The notes under the pieces: model-generated
Database searches by the model: none
Told to the model about the DNA's origin: nothing
The model's input: only the letters and a program-made list of their open reading frames with translations
In this document: positions 1 through 9,253 of the stretch, one piece after another
Layout of the letters: every line of letters begins with the position of its first letter
How positions within the stretch are numbered: the stretch's first letter is position 1
Translations under genes and position numbers: made by a program
Source: Rhodopseudomonas boonkerdii
GTDB lineage: Bacteria; Pseudomonadota; Alphaproteobacteria; Rhizobiales; Xanthobacteraceae
Direction of reading: 5' to 3'
Length of the DNA: 64,000 nucleotides
NCBI RefSeq assembly: GCF_021184025.1
Contig: NZ_CP036537.1
Location: forward strand, 62,001-126,000

Positions 1-1234
1 CACCGAACCTGTCCGCCACATAACCCGCGGTGACGGTGCTGAGCGATGCACCGATGCCGGTCGCGGTACCAATGATCCCCTGCGCCAGATTGAATCGACC
101 GCGACCGAAAGTGATATCGGATACGATCAGCGGAATCATCACGGCAAAGACCGCTGCGGTGATGCCATCGAAGATCTGCACGGCAACGAGCGCAAACGGA
201 TCGGTCACTACCGAGAATAGCAGACCGCGGATCGCGAGCGCTGTGAACGCCGCCAACAACAATGGCCGGCGCCCCCATTGCTGGGCTTTGCGGCCGATCG
301 TCGGCGAGGTCGCAGCGACAAAGGCCTGCGGCACCACGATACAGAAAGCGATGAGCGCCGGGGCCCAATCGGCCGAGCGCGTGGTGACGACGCCGGCCAT
401 CAACGGCAGCATGGCCGCATTGGCGAGCTGGAGCAACAGCACGGCGCAGCCAAAGATCAGCAAAGGTTTCTGGCGCACGAGATCGCGGAAGCGAAACGGT
501 GGGGTGTTCTCGTTCTGCCCGGTCGCCTGACCATGAGCACGCGCCGGATCGATCTCCTGATGGCGAATACGCGACAGCGCATAGAGCACCGGAATCGCCA
601 AAAGGAACGTGACGATGAACACCGAACGGCTCGACAACAGATAGCCGCAAGTCCCCATCACCGCGGCCGCCACGCCATTGCCGAGCGATGCGAAGCGCGC
701 ATTCCGACCGAGACGTTCACCGATGCGCATCGGCCCAACCAGACCGAGACTGATCGCAGCTATCGCAGGGCCGAGCACGCAGCTCGCCATGGCATGCAAC
801 GTCGCGGCCGTGGCGACGACAGGGAAAATCGGCAGCGCCGCATAAGCGAGCGCACAACAGGCGATCGTGCATACCGCGGCGCCAGCGACGAGCCGTGTCG
901 AACGCACGGCATCGATGATAGCGCCACCCGGGATCTGGCCGAGCAGCGCGATGATGCCGCCGATCGACAATACGAAGCCGATTTCGACCTGTGTCCACTT
1001 CTGCGTGGTCAAGTAAACTGCGACGAAAGGCCCGAAGCCGGTCTGCACATCGGCGAGGAAGAAGATGAACCAATCGAGCCCGCGCAGACTCTGTCTCGAA
1101 GGCTCCGGCGGTCGGCGATCCGGCCTCTTGTCTTCAGTCTCCGGAGCGATCCGGGGAGCGCACGCAATCTCCGGCACCGCCTCGTTCTCGGGCCGGATAC
1201 GGTCGGGAGCACGTGTGGTCGCCTGAACCGCCAA
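1..1234 (-). CDS. MFS transporter (3' end outside window)
   Basis: Major facilitator superfamily permease of unknown substrate, located in the inner membrane. The translation shows a polar, Pro/Arg/Glu-rich N-terminal stretch of about 55 residues, then successive hydrophobic helices starting near a DWFIFFLADVQTGFGPF segment and a typical MFS loop with VGPMRIGERLGRNARF. The start is a TTG at 1234, directly after the TAA stop of the upstream PRC-barrel gene. An AGGAG lies six bases before it, inside the last codons of that gene, so translation is probably coupled. No ATG-initiated frame covers it. The C-terminus runs off the window edge. Substrate cannot be assigned. Confidence 0.85.
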   Translation of the reverse strand, partial: MAVQATTRAPDRIRPENEAVPEIACAPRIAPETEDKRPDRRPPEPSRQSLRGLDWFIFFLADVQTGFGPFVAVYLTTQKWTQVEIGFVLSIGGIIALLGQIPGGAIIDAVRSTRLVAGAAVCTIACCALAYAALPIFPVVATAATLHAMASCVLGPAIAAISLGLVGPMRIGERLGRNARFASLGNGVAAAVMGTCGYLLSSRSVFIVTFLLAIPVLYALSRIRHQEIDPARAHGQATGQNENTPPFRFRDLVRQKPLLIFGCAVLLLQLANAAMLPLMAGVVTTRSADWAPALIAFCIVVPQAFVAATSPTIGRKAQQWGRRPLLLAAFTALAIRGLLFSVVTDPFALVAVQIFDGITAAVFAVMIPLIVSDITFGRGRFNLAQGIIGTATGIGASLSTVTAGYVADRFG

Positions 1235-1933
1235 TTATCGCTCCTGCATGGTAATGGGCGGAAATTTCAGCGGCGTCAGCGTACCGGACGCACCGAGAAC
1301 GACGATCGGTTGATCGTCCTTGTATTCCGGCGCGGCCCGCACCTGTTCGCGCGTCAGATCGAGCGTAATGCTCGCGGTCTTATCGGCCACGTTCCAGAAA
1401 TGCAGCGCTGCCCAATCGACCACGATCTTGCGCGAGCCGACACCGAGAAACCCGCCGAAGTCGATGACGGCGCCGCGCACCTGCCCAGCGCGGTCGACGA
1501 TGACATCGGCGATGCGGCCCATGTTCTCGCTGGCCGGACTGCGCACATCCCGCCCGAGAATCCCTTTGGCATCGAATGCATCGATCACCGTCACCGACGG
1601 CGGCTTGGCGGCAGGCGGCACCGCATCGGGCTTTGCGGCATCCTGCCGTGGTGCGAGAGCCGGAGAAGCGGACTTCGCAGGATCACTCGCAGCAGGCGGC
1701 GCAACCGCTTGCGCAGGCGGCGACTGCTGCTCCAATGTCGGCGCGGGTGGCGGAACCGCTTGCTGCGATGGCGGCGGTGCCGGGTTGGCGGCAGGCGTCG
1801 AATCCGACGGCGCAGCCGGTGACGATGGCGTCGTATCGGAGTTGGACGATGGCACAGGTGCATCCGCCGCGAAGGCCGCAGCATTCACCGCCAATACAGC
1901 AAGCATTCCGGCAACAAGACGGATTGCGGGCAT
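1235..1933 (-). CDS. PRC-barrel domain protein with signal peptide
   Basis: Exported protein of about 232 aa. Residues 1-22 form a signal peptide (MPAIRLVAGMLAVLAVNAAAFA). A long Pro/Ala/Ser-rich linker follows to about residue 125, then a PRC-barrel domain (about 130-215) with the typical GRDVRSPASENMGRIADVIVD and GAVIDFGGFLGVG strands. PRC barrels bind partners such as RNA-maturation factors or photosynthetic proteins; the exported Pro-rich versions common in Bradyrhizobium relatives have no defined role. An upstream in-frame ATG at 1969 exists, but the ATG at 1933 has GAGGAA six bases upstream and starts a clean signal peptide. The gene follows the debranching enzyme after 58 bp and is probably in its transcript. 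Confidence 0.85.
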   Translation of the reverse strand: MPAIRLVAGMLAVLAVNAAAFAADAPVPSSNSDTTPSSPAAPSDSTPAANPAPPPSQQAVPPPAPTLEQQSPPAQAVAPPAASDPAKSASPALAPRQDAAKPDAVPPAAKPPSVTVIDAFDAKGILGRDVRSPASENMGRIADVIVDRAGQVRGAVIDFGGFLGVGSRKIVVDWAALHFWNVADKTASITLDLTREQVRAAPEYKDDQPIVVLGASGTLTPLKFPPITMQER

Positions 1934-1991
1934 GAACAGTTCCTCACTCAGACTCGTCGCTGACACCAAACGCGACAGCGACCCGAACGCA

Positions 1992-4193
1992 TCAATGCGT
2001 CAACACCATCGAAACCCGGATCTGGCCGCGGCTGCGAAGCACCTCCAGCGATACGTCGTCATGATGCTTCCGCAGGCATATATCGACGCTGGATTCGCCG
2101 AGCCGTACATCGCGCAGGATCACCTGCTGCAGAAACGATGGCAGCCGTGGATCGCGGAAGCGGATTTCGCCGCGCGCAATGTCGAATTCAATTCCGAGCG
2201 CCGCCTCGAGCAGGGTGAACGGCGTCGCGCTCGCCCAGGCCTGCGGCGCGCAGGCCACGGGATACAACGTCGGACCACGGCGTTTCTCGCGCTGGAAGCC
2301 GCAAAACAGCTCCGGGAGACGACGCAAATCCATGTAGGTCGCCGTGTCGAACAGGCCCTTGAACACCGTTTCGACCGAATGTTTCAAACCATAGCGTGCC
2401 AGGCCCAGCGCGATCAGGGCGTTGTCATGCGGCCATATCGAGCCGTCATGATAGGACATCGGGTTGTAGCGAGCTTCACCGCGAGCGATGGTGCGAATGC
2501 CCCAGCCGGTGAAAAAATGCGGTCGCATCAAATCCGCGGCGACCATCCGCGCGCGCTCTTCGCGCACCATGCCGGTAAACAGCAACTGACCGGCATTGGA
2601 CGAGCGGACCACACAGGGCAGCTTGGCGCCGTCCAGAGCCAGCGCATAGGTGCCGATCTCCTCGCACCAGAACGCGGCCTCGAAGCGATCGGCGAGTTGC
2701 CGGGCTTCGGCCTCAAGTTGTTTGGCGCGCTCTACCAGCTGCAGTCGCAGTGCCATCCGCGCGGCGAGGTTCTTGGCCGCATAAACATAACCCTGCACTT
2801 CGGCCAGCGCGATATTGCCTTCGGCAAGCTTGCCATCGGCATGAAAGATCGCGTCATACGAATCTTTCCAACCCTGATTCTGCAGTCCTTGTTCGGTGGC
2901 ACGCTGATATTCGACGAAGCCATCCTGGTCGGGGTCACCGGGCCCATCGATCCATCCCAATGCGGCCTCCACGGCCGGCCACAGCGCGCGCAGCGTCTCT
3001 TCGTCGCCCGTGCGTTCGACATAGAGGCCGGCCAGCAGCACGAAAAGCGGTGTCGAGTCGACACTTCCATAATATTGCGCGAACGGAACCTCGCGCAGCG
3101 CCGCCATTTCTCCGCCGCGCATTTCATGCAGGATCTTGCCGGGCTCGGCATCGTTCTCAGGGTTGATTTCTCTCGCCTGGAATGCCGCCAGACGCGACAG
3201 CACACCCTTCGCCACGCGCGGATCGATCCATAGCATCTGCAACGCAGTGATCAGGCCATCGCGGCCGAACGTGGTCGAATACCAGGGAATGCCGGCATAG
3301 GGGTAACGCCCCTGCGGCGTATTGGTCATGAGGATATTGAGATCGCCCATGGCCTGACACAGCACCTCGTTGAAAATGTCGTTCGAGGTCTCGATTGTGG
3401 TTGCACCCTTGCTGAAATTGCGCATCTCGCGACGATGCGCCAGCAGGCCACGGAGAAACGGCACTGGCTTGTGATCAAGCTCGACATTGCAACTCGCCGC
3501 AACGAACAGCGACGTCACTTCCTGCGGCTCAAGCTCGAAACGATAGGTCGCCTTGTTTGCCGACAATTGCGACGGACGCGGATCGAAAGACAGCATCGTG
3601 CGCAGCGGCTTGCCGTCGAGACCGGTATATTCCAGCGCGACATGGCCGGGATCGACGAGACGGCTTGTCGCGACACCGCGATGTTTTCTCTTTTCGCCGC
3701 GAACTTCGAACAGATCGGCGAAGTCGTTGTCGAAACAGAGTGTCAGATCGAAGCCGGCACGCGCGTTGCCGTGATTCTGCAAGCCGATCCGCTGATAGGC
3801 CGCACCGCGCCATAGAAAGACGGTGCGCACGATATGCAGCATATCCTTTTGCAGGATGATGCGCCCGTTGCGATAGATGTCCGGATTGGTGAGATCGATG
3901 GTGAGCGAGGAGTTGTCGTCGCGCAGATTGGAACCGAGCAGAAGCGGCTGGACATCGTTCAGCGCGAGTTCGAGGCGAGCCAGATAGCGCGTATCCTCGT
4001 TAAACAGGCCATCCGGCCCCCCAGCGGAAGCGCCGATGTCGCCATGACTGTCGAGCACGGCGAAGGTATCGTCGTGCTTCAGCGCGCGCCGCGGCCGCGA
4101 GGCGGGACCTGTCATCGGAATGTAGAACGGCGACTCCGCGACCTTCTGATCTGCGAGTACATCGCGTTTGGCAGCGGCGGCTTCGACGGGCAT
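1992..4193 (-). CDS. amylo-alpha-1,6-glucosidase / glycogen debranching-like enzyme
   Basis: Cytoplasmic glycosidase of 733 aa. The N-terminal part (about 35-240) matches the GDE N-terminal beta domain (DGLFNEDTRYLARLEL, DLTNPDIYRNGRI). The C-terminal (alpha/alpha)6 barrel (about 280-640) carries the family hallmarks GIPWYSTTFGRDG and SYHDGSIWPHDN, the latter with probable active-site acids. Family members release alpha-1,6-linked glucose from branched glucans; the real substrate here could be another storage or capsular glucan. The ATG has a GAGG about nine bases upstream. The gene lies 72 bp downstream of the ABC exporter on the same strand, with a GT4 glycosyltransferase divergent from both, which suggests a glucan or glycoconjugate function. 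Confidence 0.85.
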   Translation of the reverse strand: MPVEAAAAKRDVLADQKVAESPFYIPMTGPASRPRRALKHDDTFAVLDSHGDIGASAGGPDGLFNEDTRYLARLELALNDVQPLLLGSNLRDDNSSLTIDLTNPDIYRNGRIILQKDMLHIVRTVFLWRGAAYQRIGLQNHGNARAGFDLTLCFDNDFADLFEVRGEKRKHRGVATSRLVDPGHVALEYTGLDGKPLRTMLSFDPRPSQLSANKATYRFELEPQEVTSLFVAASCNVELDHKPVPFLRGLLAHRREMRNFSKGATTIETSNDIFNEVLCQAMGDLNILMTNTPQGRYPYAGIPWYSTTFGRDGLITALQMLWIDPRVAKGVLSRLAAFQAREINPENDAEPGKILHEMRGGEMAALREVPFAQYYGSVDSTPLFVLLAGLYVERTGDEETLRALWPAVEAALGWIDGPGDPDQDGFVEYQRATEQGLQNQGWKDSYDAIFHADGKLAEGNIALAEVQGYVYAAKNLAARMALRLQLVERAKQLEAEARQLADRFEAAFWCEEIGTYALALDGAKLPCVVRSSNAGQLLFTGMVREERARMVAADLMRPHFFTGWGIRTIARGEARYNPMSYHDGSIWPHDNALIALGLARYGLKHSVETVFKGLFDTATYMDLRRLPELFCGFQREKRRGPTLYPVACAPQAWASATPFTLLEAALGIEFDIARGEIRFRDPRLPSFLQQVILRDVRLGESSVDICLRKHHDDVSLEVLRSRGQIRVSMVLTH

Positions 4194-4265
4194 GGATGAC
4201 CTCGGCCAGTTGAATGGACATAGCGATACGCATGCGGAAACGCATCACGCAGATTAGCTGAGTCG

Positions 4266-6032
4266 TCAGGCCGCGTGGGCGGCGAGACGGCTCATTTCCT
4301 GCGTCACGAGCTCGCGATACGGCCCTTGTCCCTGCATCAGGATGTCCGGCTTTCCGTCCTCGATGATCTTGCCGCTGCGCAGCACGACCACGCGGTCGAA
4401 ATTGCGCAAGGTCGCCAGACGATGCGCGATGGCGATCACCGTGCGACCGCGCATCAGACGCGCCAATGCCTCACGGATGGCTTCCTCCGACTCGCTGTCG
4501 AGCGCGGCCGTCGCCTCGTCGAGCAGCAGAATAGGTGCGTCCTTAAGGAAAGCGCGCGCGATGGCGATGCGCTGCCGCTGTCCTCCCGAAAGCTTGACGC
4601 CACGATCGCCGACCATGGTGTCGAGGCCTTCCGGCAGCTGCTCAATGAAATCGCAACGCGCATCGATGGCAGCCTGCATGACCTCTTCGTCCGTCGCATT
4701 CGGGCGGCCGTAACGGATGTTTTCGAGAATCGAACGGTGGAACAGCGAAATATCCTGCGGCACGACCGAAATGGCATGGCGCAGACTCTGCTGTGTGACG
4801 CGCGAAATATCCTGGCCGTCGATGCTGATGTTACCTTCCTGTACGTCGTAGAAGCGCTGAAGCAACACGAACAGACTCGACTTGCCCCCGCCGGACTGGC
4901 CGACCAGACCGACACGCTGGCCGGCATTAAGCCGCAACGTGAACCTGTCGAACACCTTGTGTCCACCGGGATACTGGAAGGTGATGTTGTTGAAGGCGAT
5001 GGCTGCACCCGACTTCACCAGCGGTTCGGCCTCCGGATGGTCGCGCAGTTCATGCGGCACCAGCAGCGTCGCAACAGCCTCCGACAGACGGGCGATGTGC
5101 TGGGTGACGTCCACCAGCGCAACGGCGAGATCGCGTGTGGCATGGAGAATGGAAATACCGAGCGTGCAGATCAGCACCACTTCGCCTGTCGAAGCACCGC
5201 CGCGCTGCCAGAGCAGGATGGCCCAGCCAAGAAGACCGACGGTCAGCACCACAGTAATCGCCGCGTGGACAAGACGCAGACGTTCGAGATAGCGCAAGCT
5301 GCGACCGCGTGCGTAAAGCTCGCGATCCACGGTGTTGTCGAAACGTTTGTGTTCGAAGTTCAGTCCGCAGAAGGCACGAACGAGCGGCAGATTGTTCACC
5401 ACATCGACCATTTCGCCATCGACCGATGCGGCCTTGTCGGCAAAATCGTTGTGCAGGCTCTTGCCGGCGGCGGCCATCCTGAACATCAGAGCGACGACGG
5501 CGCCGGCAATGACCGTGAGACCCGCCGCCATCGGCAGACTGACCGTTCCAATCAGCAGGATGGCAGCGAAGGTCGCCACAATCGGCGGCATCACGTTCCA
5601 GATGAACATGTTCTCGATGGTAAAAACCGCGTTCGACGTTGCCGTGATCCGGCTGGTCAGCATGCCCGGCAGACGATCCGTGAAATAGTTCGGCGCATGC
5701 CCGGTGAGATGGCGAAAGATATCACGCCTGAGATCACCGGTAACATTGACGAAAGTGTAGCTGGCGATCCAGCCGGCAAGGCGCCACAAAAACATATCCG
5801 CGGTAATCAACGCGATCAAAATACCGAATGCCCACCAGATCAGTGTTCCTGCATTCGACGGGCCTGCAGAAAGACCATCGACCAGATTCTTGATTCCGTA
5901 TTGCGTGCCAACCGAGCAGGCGACGGCACCGAGAATGGCTGCCAGGATGATGGAATGCGAGAGCGCGCGCTTTCTGATGTACCGCATCACGAAAGCGAAA
6001 GGGCGGTGCGCATAACCGGAGAGACAATCCAT
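4266..6032 (-). CDS. ABC exporter, fused permease and ATPase (type IV half-transporter)
   Basis: Half-transporter of 588 aa. About six membrane helices lie in residues 20-310, followed by one nucleotide-binding domain (about 340-580). Walker A is GQSGGGKSS, the signature LSGGQRQRIAIARAF, Walker B ILLLDEATAALD and the switch AHRLATL. It acts as a dimer at the inner membrane. The family includes MsbA-like lipid, drug and polysaccharide exporters. The neighbouring glycosyltransferase and glucan-debranching gene make a glycan or lipid-linked substrate plausible, but this is inference. It is first in a minus-strand group with the debranching enzyme and shares a 301-bp divergent control region with the glycosyltransferase. 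Confidence 0.85.
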   Translation of the reverse strand: MDCLSGYAHRPFAFVMRYIRKRALSHSIILAAILGAVACSVGTQYGIKNLVDGLSAGPSNAGTLIWWAFGILIALITADMFLWRLAGWIASYTFVNVTGDLRRDIFRHLTGHAPNYFTDRLPGMLTSRITATSNAVFTIENMFIWNVMPPIVATFAAILLIGTVSLPMAAGLTVIAGAVVALMFRMAAAGKSLHNDFADKAASVDGEMVDVVNNLPLVRAFCGLNFEHKRFDNTVDRELYARGRSLRYLERLRLVHAAITVVLTVGLLGWAILLWQRGGASTGEVVLICTLGISILHATRDLAVALVDVTQHIARLSEAVATLLVPHELRDHPEAEPLVKSGAAIAFNNITFQYPGGHKVFDRFTLRLNAGQRVGLVGQSGGGKSSLFVLLQRFYDVQEGNISIDGQDISRVTQQSLRHAISVVPQDISLFHRSILENIRYGRPNATDEEVMQAAIDARCDFIEQLPEGLDTMVGDRGVKLSGGQRQRIAIARAFLKDAPILLLDEATAALDSESEEAIREALARLMRGRTVIAIAHRLATLRNFDRVVVLRSGKIIEDGKPDILMQGQGPYRELVTQEMSRLAAHAA

Positions 6033-6139
6033 TGCGTTACTAAACCCCTTGAACAGCGATGAAACTAACGAACGGCGGCGCGACCCGTGAACGACGGCGC
6101 TTCAATCGCAAATTCCCCATGCTCTCGCCTTTCCGGCGC

Positions 6140-6165
6140 AACAATCGACCTGCACCACTGGTTCC
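6140..6165 (-). promoter_or_regulatory. possible EcfG-type promoter for the ABC exporter
   Basis: Read on the minus strand this is GGAAC, a 17-base spacer and TGTT. The EcfG general-stress consensus of Bradyrhizobium relatives is GGAAC-N16/17-CGTT, so one base of the -10 element deviates. It lies about 110 bp upstream of the exporter start. Tentative. Confidence 0.3.
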
Positions 6166-6231
6166 GCGAAACTGAAAGAGCGTGATGGCAACAGCAAGAC
6201 GACAGTGTGAACGAAAATCGCCGACGCAGAA

Positions 6232-6256
6232 GGAACTTCGCAGCTGCGAGAACGTT
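6232..6256 (+). promoter_or_regulatory. EcfG-type (general stress sigma factor) promoter
   Basis: GGAAC at 6232-6236, a 16-base spacer and CGTT at 6253-6256: a full match to the alphaproteobacterial EcfG consensus, placed 78 bp before the glycosyltransferase ATG. The spacer centre is itself a palindrome (TCGCAGCTGCGA), and the outer GGAAC/GTTCC also forms an inverted repeat, which is not needed for EcfG and may bind another factor. Confidence 0.6.
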
Positions 6257-6333
6257 CCGTCGCCTGGCAAATCCGTTCCCGCCGACGTCTCCAGGTTCGC
6301 TAGCCCCTCACTTCCAACATGGGAGATATGTAA

Positions 6334-7398
6334 ATGCGCATCGCGCAAGTGGCTCCACTGACTGAAGCCGTTCCGCCAAAGCTTTATGGCGGCACAGAAC
6401 GTGTCGTGCATTGGTTGACCGAAGAGCTTGTCGCGCAAGGGCACGACGTCACGCTTTTCGCCAGCGGCGATTCACAGACAACTGCCAGGCTCGATGCCGG
6501 TTGGCCGAAGGCTTTACGCCTCGATGGCTCGGTACGCGATCCCAACGCATTGCACATGGAAATGCTCGAACGCGTCCGTCGCAAATGTGACGACGGGGAA
6601 TTCGATATCCTGCATTTCCACCTCGACTACTATCCGTTCTCACTCTTTTCCCGACAACCGACGCCATTCGTGACGACGCTCCATGGCCGCCTCGATCTGC
6701 CTGAGCACCAACCGACTTTCACGACCTTCTCGAAGATTCCTGTCATCTCGATCTCCGATGCGCAGCGTCGTCCGGTGCCGCAGGCAAACTTCATCAAAAC
6801 CATCTATCACGGCCTGCCCGAGACTCTGCTGACACCCCAGGCCGTCAAGCCAGGTTATCTGGCCGTCCTCGGCCGCATCGCGCCCGAGAAGGGCGTGGAT
6901 CGCGCCATCAAGATCGCCATCCGCGCCGGCGTACCGCTGAAGATCGCCGCCAAGATCGATCGGGCCGACGAGGAGTATTACGAGGTCGTGGTGAAGCCCC
7001 TGATGGATCATCCGCTCGTCGAGTTCATCGGCGAGATCAGCGATCGCGAAAAGCCGGAATTCCTGTCGGGGGCCTATGGACTGCTGCTGCCGATCGACTG
7101 GCCCGAGCCATTCGGCCTCGTGATGATCGAAGCCATGGCCTGCGGCACGCCGGTGATTGCGTATAATCGCGGCTCGGTGCCGGAAATCATCGATCAGGGC
7201 CTCACCGGCTTCATTGTCGAGGACGAACTCAGCGCCGTGAACGCCGTCGGCCGCCTGGCCGATATGGATCGGGCGGCGATTCGCAGGCATTTCGAGACGC
7301 GGTTCACAGCGCGTCGCATGGCGCAGGACTATGTCGAGGCCTATCGCAGCCAAATGGAGCAGAAGACACAGCTCCGGCTGGTCAGCAGCGCCGAATAA
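6334..7398 (+). CDS. GT4-family glycosyltransferase
   Basis: Cytoplasmic or peripheral glycosyltransferase of 354 aa with the GT-B fold. The N-terminal domain has the acceptor-side motif PPKLYGGTERVVHWLTEEL. The C-terminal domain has the GT4 donor-binding pattern: GRIAPEKGVDRAI, PIDWPEPFGLVMIEAMACGTPVIA, then RGSVPEII with the E-x7-E arrangement (EPFGLVMIE). Such enzymes transfer a sugar from a nucleotide donor to a glycan or lipid acceptor; the acceptor is unknown. The ATG follows GGGAG by about nine bases. An EcfG promoter precedes it and an intrinsic terminator follows, so it is probably a monocistronic stress-induced unit. Confidence 0.85.
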   Translation: MRIAQVAPLTEAVPPKLYGGTERVVHWLTEELVAQGHDVTLFASGDSQTTARLDAGWPKALRLDGSVRDPNALHMEMLERVRRKCDDGEFDILHFHLDYYPFSLFSRQPTPFVTTLHGRLDLPEHQPTFTTFSKIPVISISDAQRRPVPQANFIKTIYHGLPETLLTPQAVKPGYLAVLGRIAPEKGVDRAIKIAIRAGVPLKIAAKIDRADEEYYEVVVKPLMDHPLVEFIGEISDREKPEFLSGAYGLLLPIDWPEPFGLVMIEAMACGTPVIAYNRGSVPEIIDQGLTGFIVEDELSAVNAVGRLADMDRAAIRRHFETRFTARRMAQDYVEAYRSQMEQKTQLRLVSSAE

Positions 7399-7420
7399 TC
7401 AGCGATTATTCCAACGACGA

Positions 7421-7449
7421 AGAGAGCGGCCGCAAGGGCCGCTCTTTTC
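7421..7449 (+). terminator. rho-independent terminator after the glycosyltransferase
   Basis: A perfect 9-bp GC-rich stem (AGAGCGGCC at 7423-7431 with GGCCGCTCT at 7437-7445) with loop GCAAG, running into TTT, 23 bp after the stop codon. Confidence 0.85.
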
Positions 7450-7567
7450 GTATGCGGCGACCATCGCCAGATCGCTGCCGCCATCGCAGTTTTGCGAGAC
7501 GACAGAATGGACTGCGACCTTCGGTCGCGCCATAAATGGGGCGTCCTCTGCAGCCCGATAGGTCCTC

Positions 7568-9148
7568 ATGTCCGCCGTCGTCCGTTTCGAAGTCATCCTG
7601 CTTCTGATGGCCGTCATCGTCGGGCTCGATCTCGTGGCCCGGCGTCTGCAGCTGCCGCGCGCGGCCGCGCTGATCCTGGGCGGCATTGGTCTTGCGCTGA
7701 TCCCTGGCACACCGGATCTCGAAATCGATCCTGAACTCGTTCTGGTGCTGTTCCTGCCACCACTGCTCATGTCGAGTGCCTGGTTCACCTCGTGGCGCGA
7801 TTTCCGCGCCGATCTGCGCATCATCCTGCAGCTCGCGGTCGGCGCGGTGTTCTTCACCACGCTCGTCGTCGGCGTCGTCGCACACCTGGTGATACCGGAC
7901 CTGCCATGGGCCGCCTGTTTCGCGCTTGGTGCGATCGTTTCGCCGCCGGATTCCGTCGCCGCCAAGGCAGTGCTGCAGAAGGTCGCATTACCTCACCGGA
8001 TCATCGTGTTGCTGGAAGGCGAGAGTCTCGTCAACGATGCATCCGGGCTCGTGCTGCTGCGGTTCGCCGTTGCCGCGGCGTTGACGGGCTCGTTCAGCGC
8101 CGGCGCCGCGACTATCAGTTTCTTCACGGTCGCGATCGGCGGCCTGGCGGTCGGCGTCATCTTCGCGTTTGGCGCGCTGATGGTGATCAAACGCATCAAG
8201 GAGATCGATCTTGCGATCGCCTGGACCTTCCTGATCGCCTGGATTTCCTATATCGCCGCCGAACGGCTGCATGTCTCCGGCGTGCTCTCGACGGTGGCCT
8301 GTGGCATGATCCTCGGCTGGAAACAACACGAATTCTTCGGCGCCGCTCTGCGCACCCGCGCGACGGCGACATGGAGTGTCGTCGTTTTCGTACTGGAATC
8401 TCTCGTGTTCATCCTGATCGGCCTGTCCCTGCGCGGCGTGCTGCATCGTCTTGGCGGGCCTGACGCGCTGGCTGCAATGGCGCCAGCGACGGCCGCGATC
8501 ATCGCCGCGGTGATCCTCGCCCGGTTCGTGTGGATGTATCCCGGTACATATCTTCCGCGCATGTTGATGCCGAAACTCCGCGCCCGCGACCCCGCTCCGC
8601 CATGGTCGATGCCATTCGTCATGAGCTGGGCCGGCCTGCGTGGCGTTGTCAGTCTCGCCGCCGCGCTGTCCCTGCCGGAACAGTTTCCCGGCCGTGACAT
8701 GATCCTGGCGATCACATTCGCCGTGATCCTGGTAACGGTGTTGATACAGGGGTCGACGCTGGCGCCGATCGTTCGCTTCCTGATGAAGGGCGATTACAAG
8801 ACGCATCACCGCTCCAGACTCAGCGAAGCGCAGGCCCGTGCACGCGTCGCCGCCGCGCAGTTTGCTGCGATCGAGAAAGCGTCGCGCAATGACGATGGCA
8901 CCCATCGGCACCCGCGCCTGTTCGAGCAATACACCTACCGGAAGAGCGCTGCAGCACGTTATGCCGAGGAGGCCGAAACGCTGTCTTCGCAACGCACCGA
9001 CCACTATGCGACCGTGCTCGCCGCCATCGAGGCCGGCCGCCATGAGCTCCTGCGGATGCATCGTGCCGACGAGATCCATGACAGCGTGTTGCAGGCCATC
9101 GAGGAAGGACTCGATCTCGAGGAAGTCAATGCGAGACGGCATCTCTGA
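7568..9148 (+). CDS. Na+/H+ antiporter, CPA1 (NhaP-like) family
   Basis: Inner-membrane cation/proton antiporter of 526 aa. About 12 hydrophobic helices span residues 5-410, followed by a soluble tail of about 115 residues rich in charged helices. Family motifs are visible: the GAIVSPPDSVAAKAV segment with the Ser-Pro-Pro-Asp of helix V, EGESLVNDASGLVL with the Asn-Asp pair, and MSWAGLRGVVSLAAALSLP near the end of the membrane domain. It exchanges Na+ or K+ for H+ and so serves pH and salt homeostasis. The ATG is preceded only by a weak GATAGG. Confidence 0.88.
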   Translation: MSAVVRFEVILLLMAVIVGLDLVARRLQLPRAAALILGGIGLALIPGTPDLEIDPELVLVLFLPPLLMSSAWFTSWRDFRADLRIILQLAVGAVFFTTLVVGVVAHLVIPDLPWAACFALGAIVSPPDSVAAKAVLQKVALPHRIIVLLEGESLVNDASGLVLLRFAVAAALTGSFSAGAATISFFTVAIGGLAVGVIFAFGALMVIKRIKEIDLAIAWTFLIAWISYIAAERLHVSGVLSTVACGMILGWKQHEFFGAALRTRATATWSVVVFVLESLVFILIGLSLRGVLHRLGGPDALAAMAPATAAIIAAVILARFVWMYPGTYLPRMLMPKLRARDPAPPWSMPFVMSWAGLRGVVSLAAALSLPEQFPGRDMILAITFAVILVTVLIQGSTLAPIVRFLMKGDYKTHHRSRLSEAQARARVAAAQFAAIEKASRNDDGTHRHPRLFEQYTYRKSAAARYAEEAETLSSQRTDHYATVLAAIEAGRHELLRMHRADEIHDSVLQAIEEGLDLEEVNARRHL

Positions 9149-9253
9149 CCCATGCCGAAGCTTCCCACCAAGCGCATCAGCCTCTAATCTTTCGCCATTG
9201 CTGTCAGTTCACACAACACGCGCGGCCAGCGCGCGGCAATGGGAGAAAACCTC

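Larger units (their letters stand above)
6033..6333. other. divergent control region between ABC exporter and glycosyltransferase
   Basis: A 301-bp gene-free interval with the starts of two divergent genes at its ends. It contains one clear GGAAC-N16-CGTT promoter facing the glycosyltransferase and a weaker GGAAC-N17-TGTT candidate facing the exporter, listed separately. No reading frame here looks like a gene. Confidence 0.7.

Noticed and set aside
278..1822. Long plus-strand frame of over 500 codons
   Set aside because: It runs antisense through two real minus-strand genes (MFS and PRC-barrel); its translation is rich in Arg/His/Asp without any family pattern, as expected for a shadow frame in GC-rich DNA.
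1320..3233. Plus-strand frame of over 600 codons
   Set aside because: Antisense to the PRC-barrel and debranching enzyme genes, which have clear domains and ribosome binding sites.
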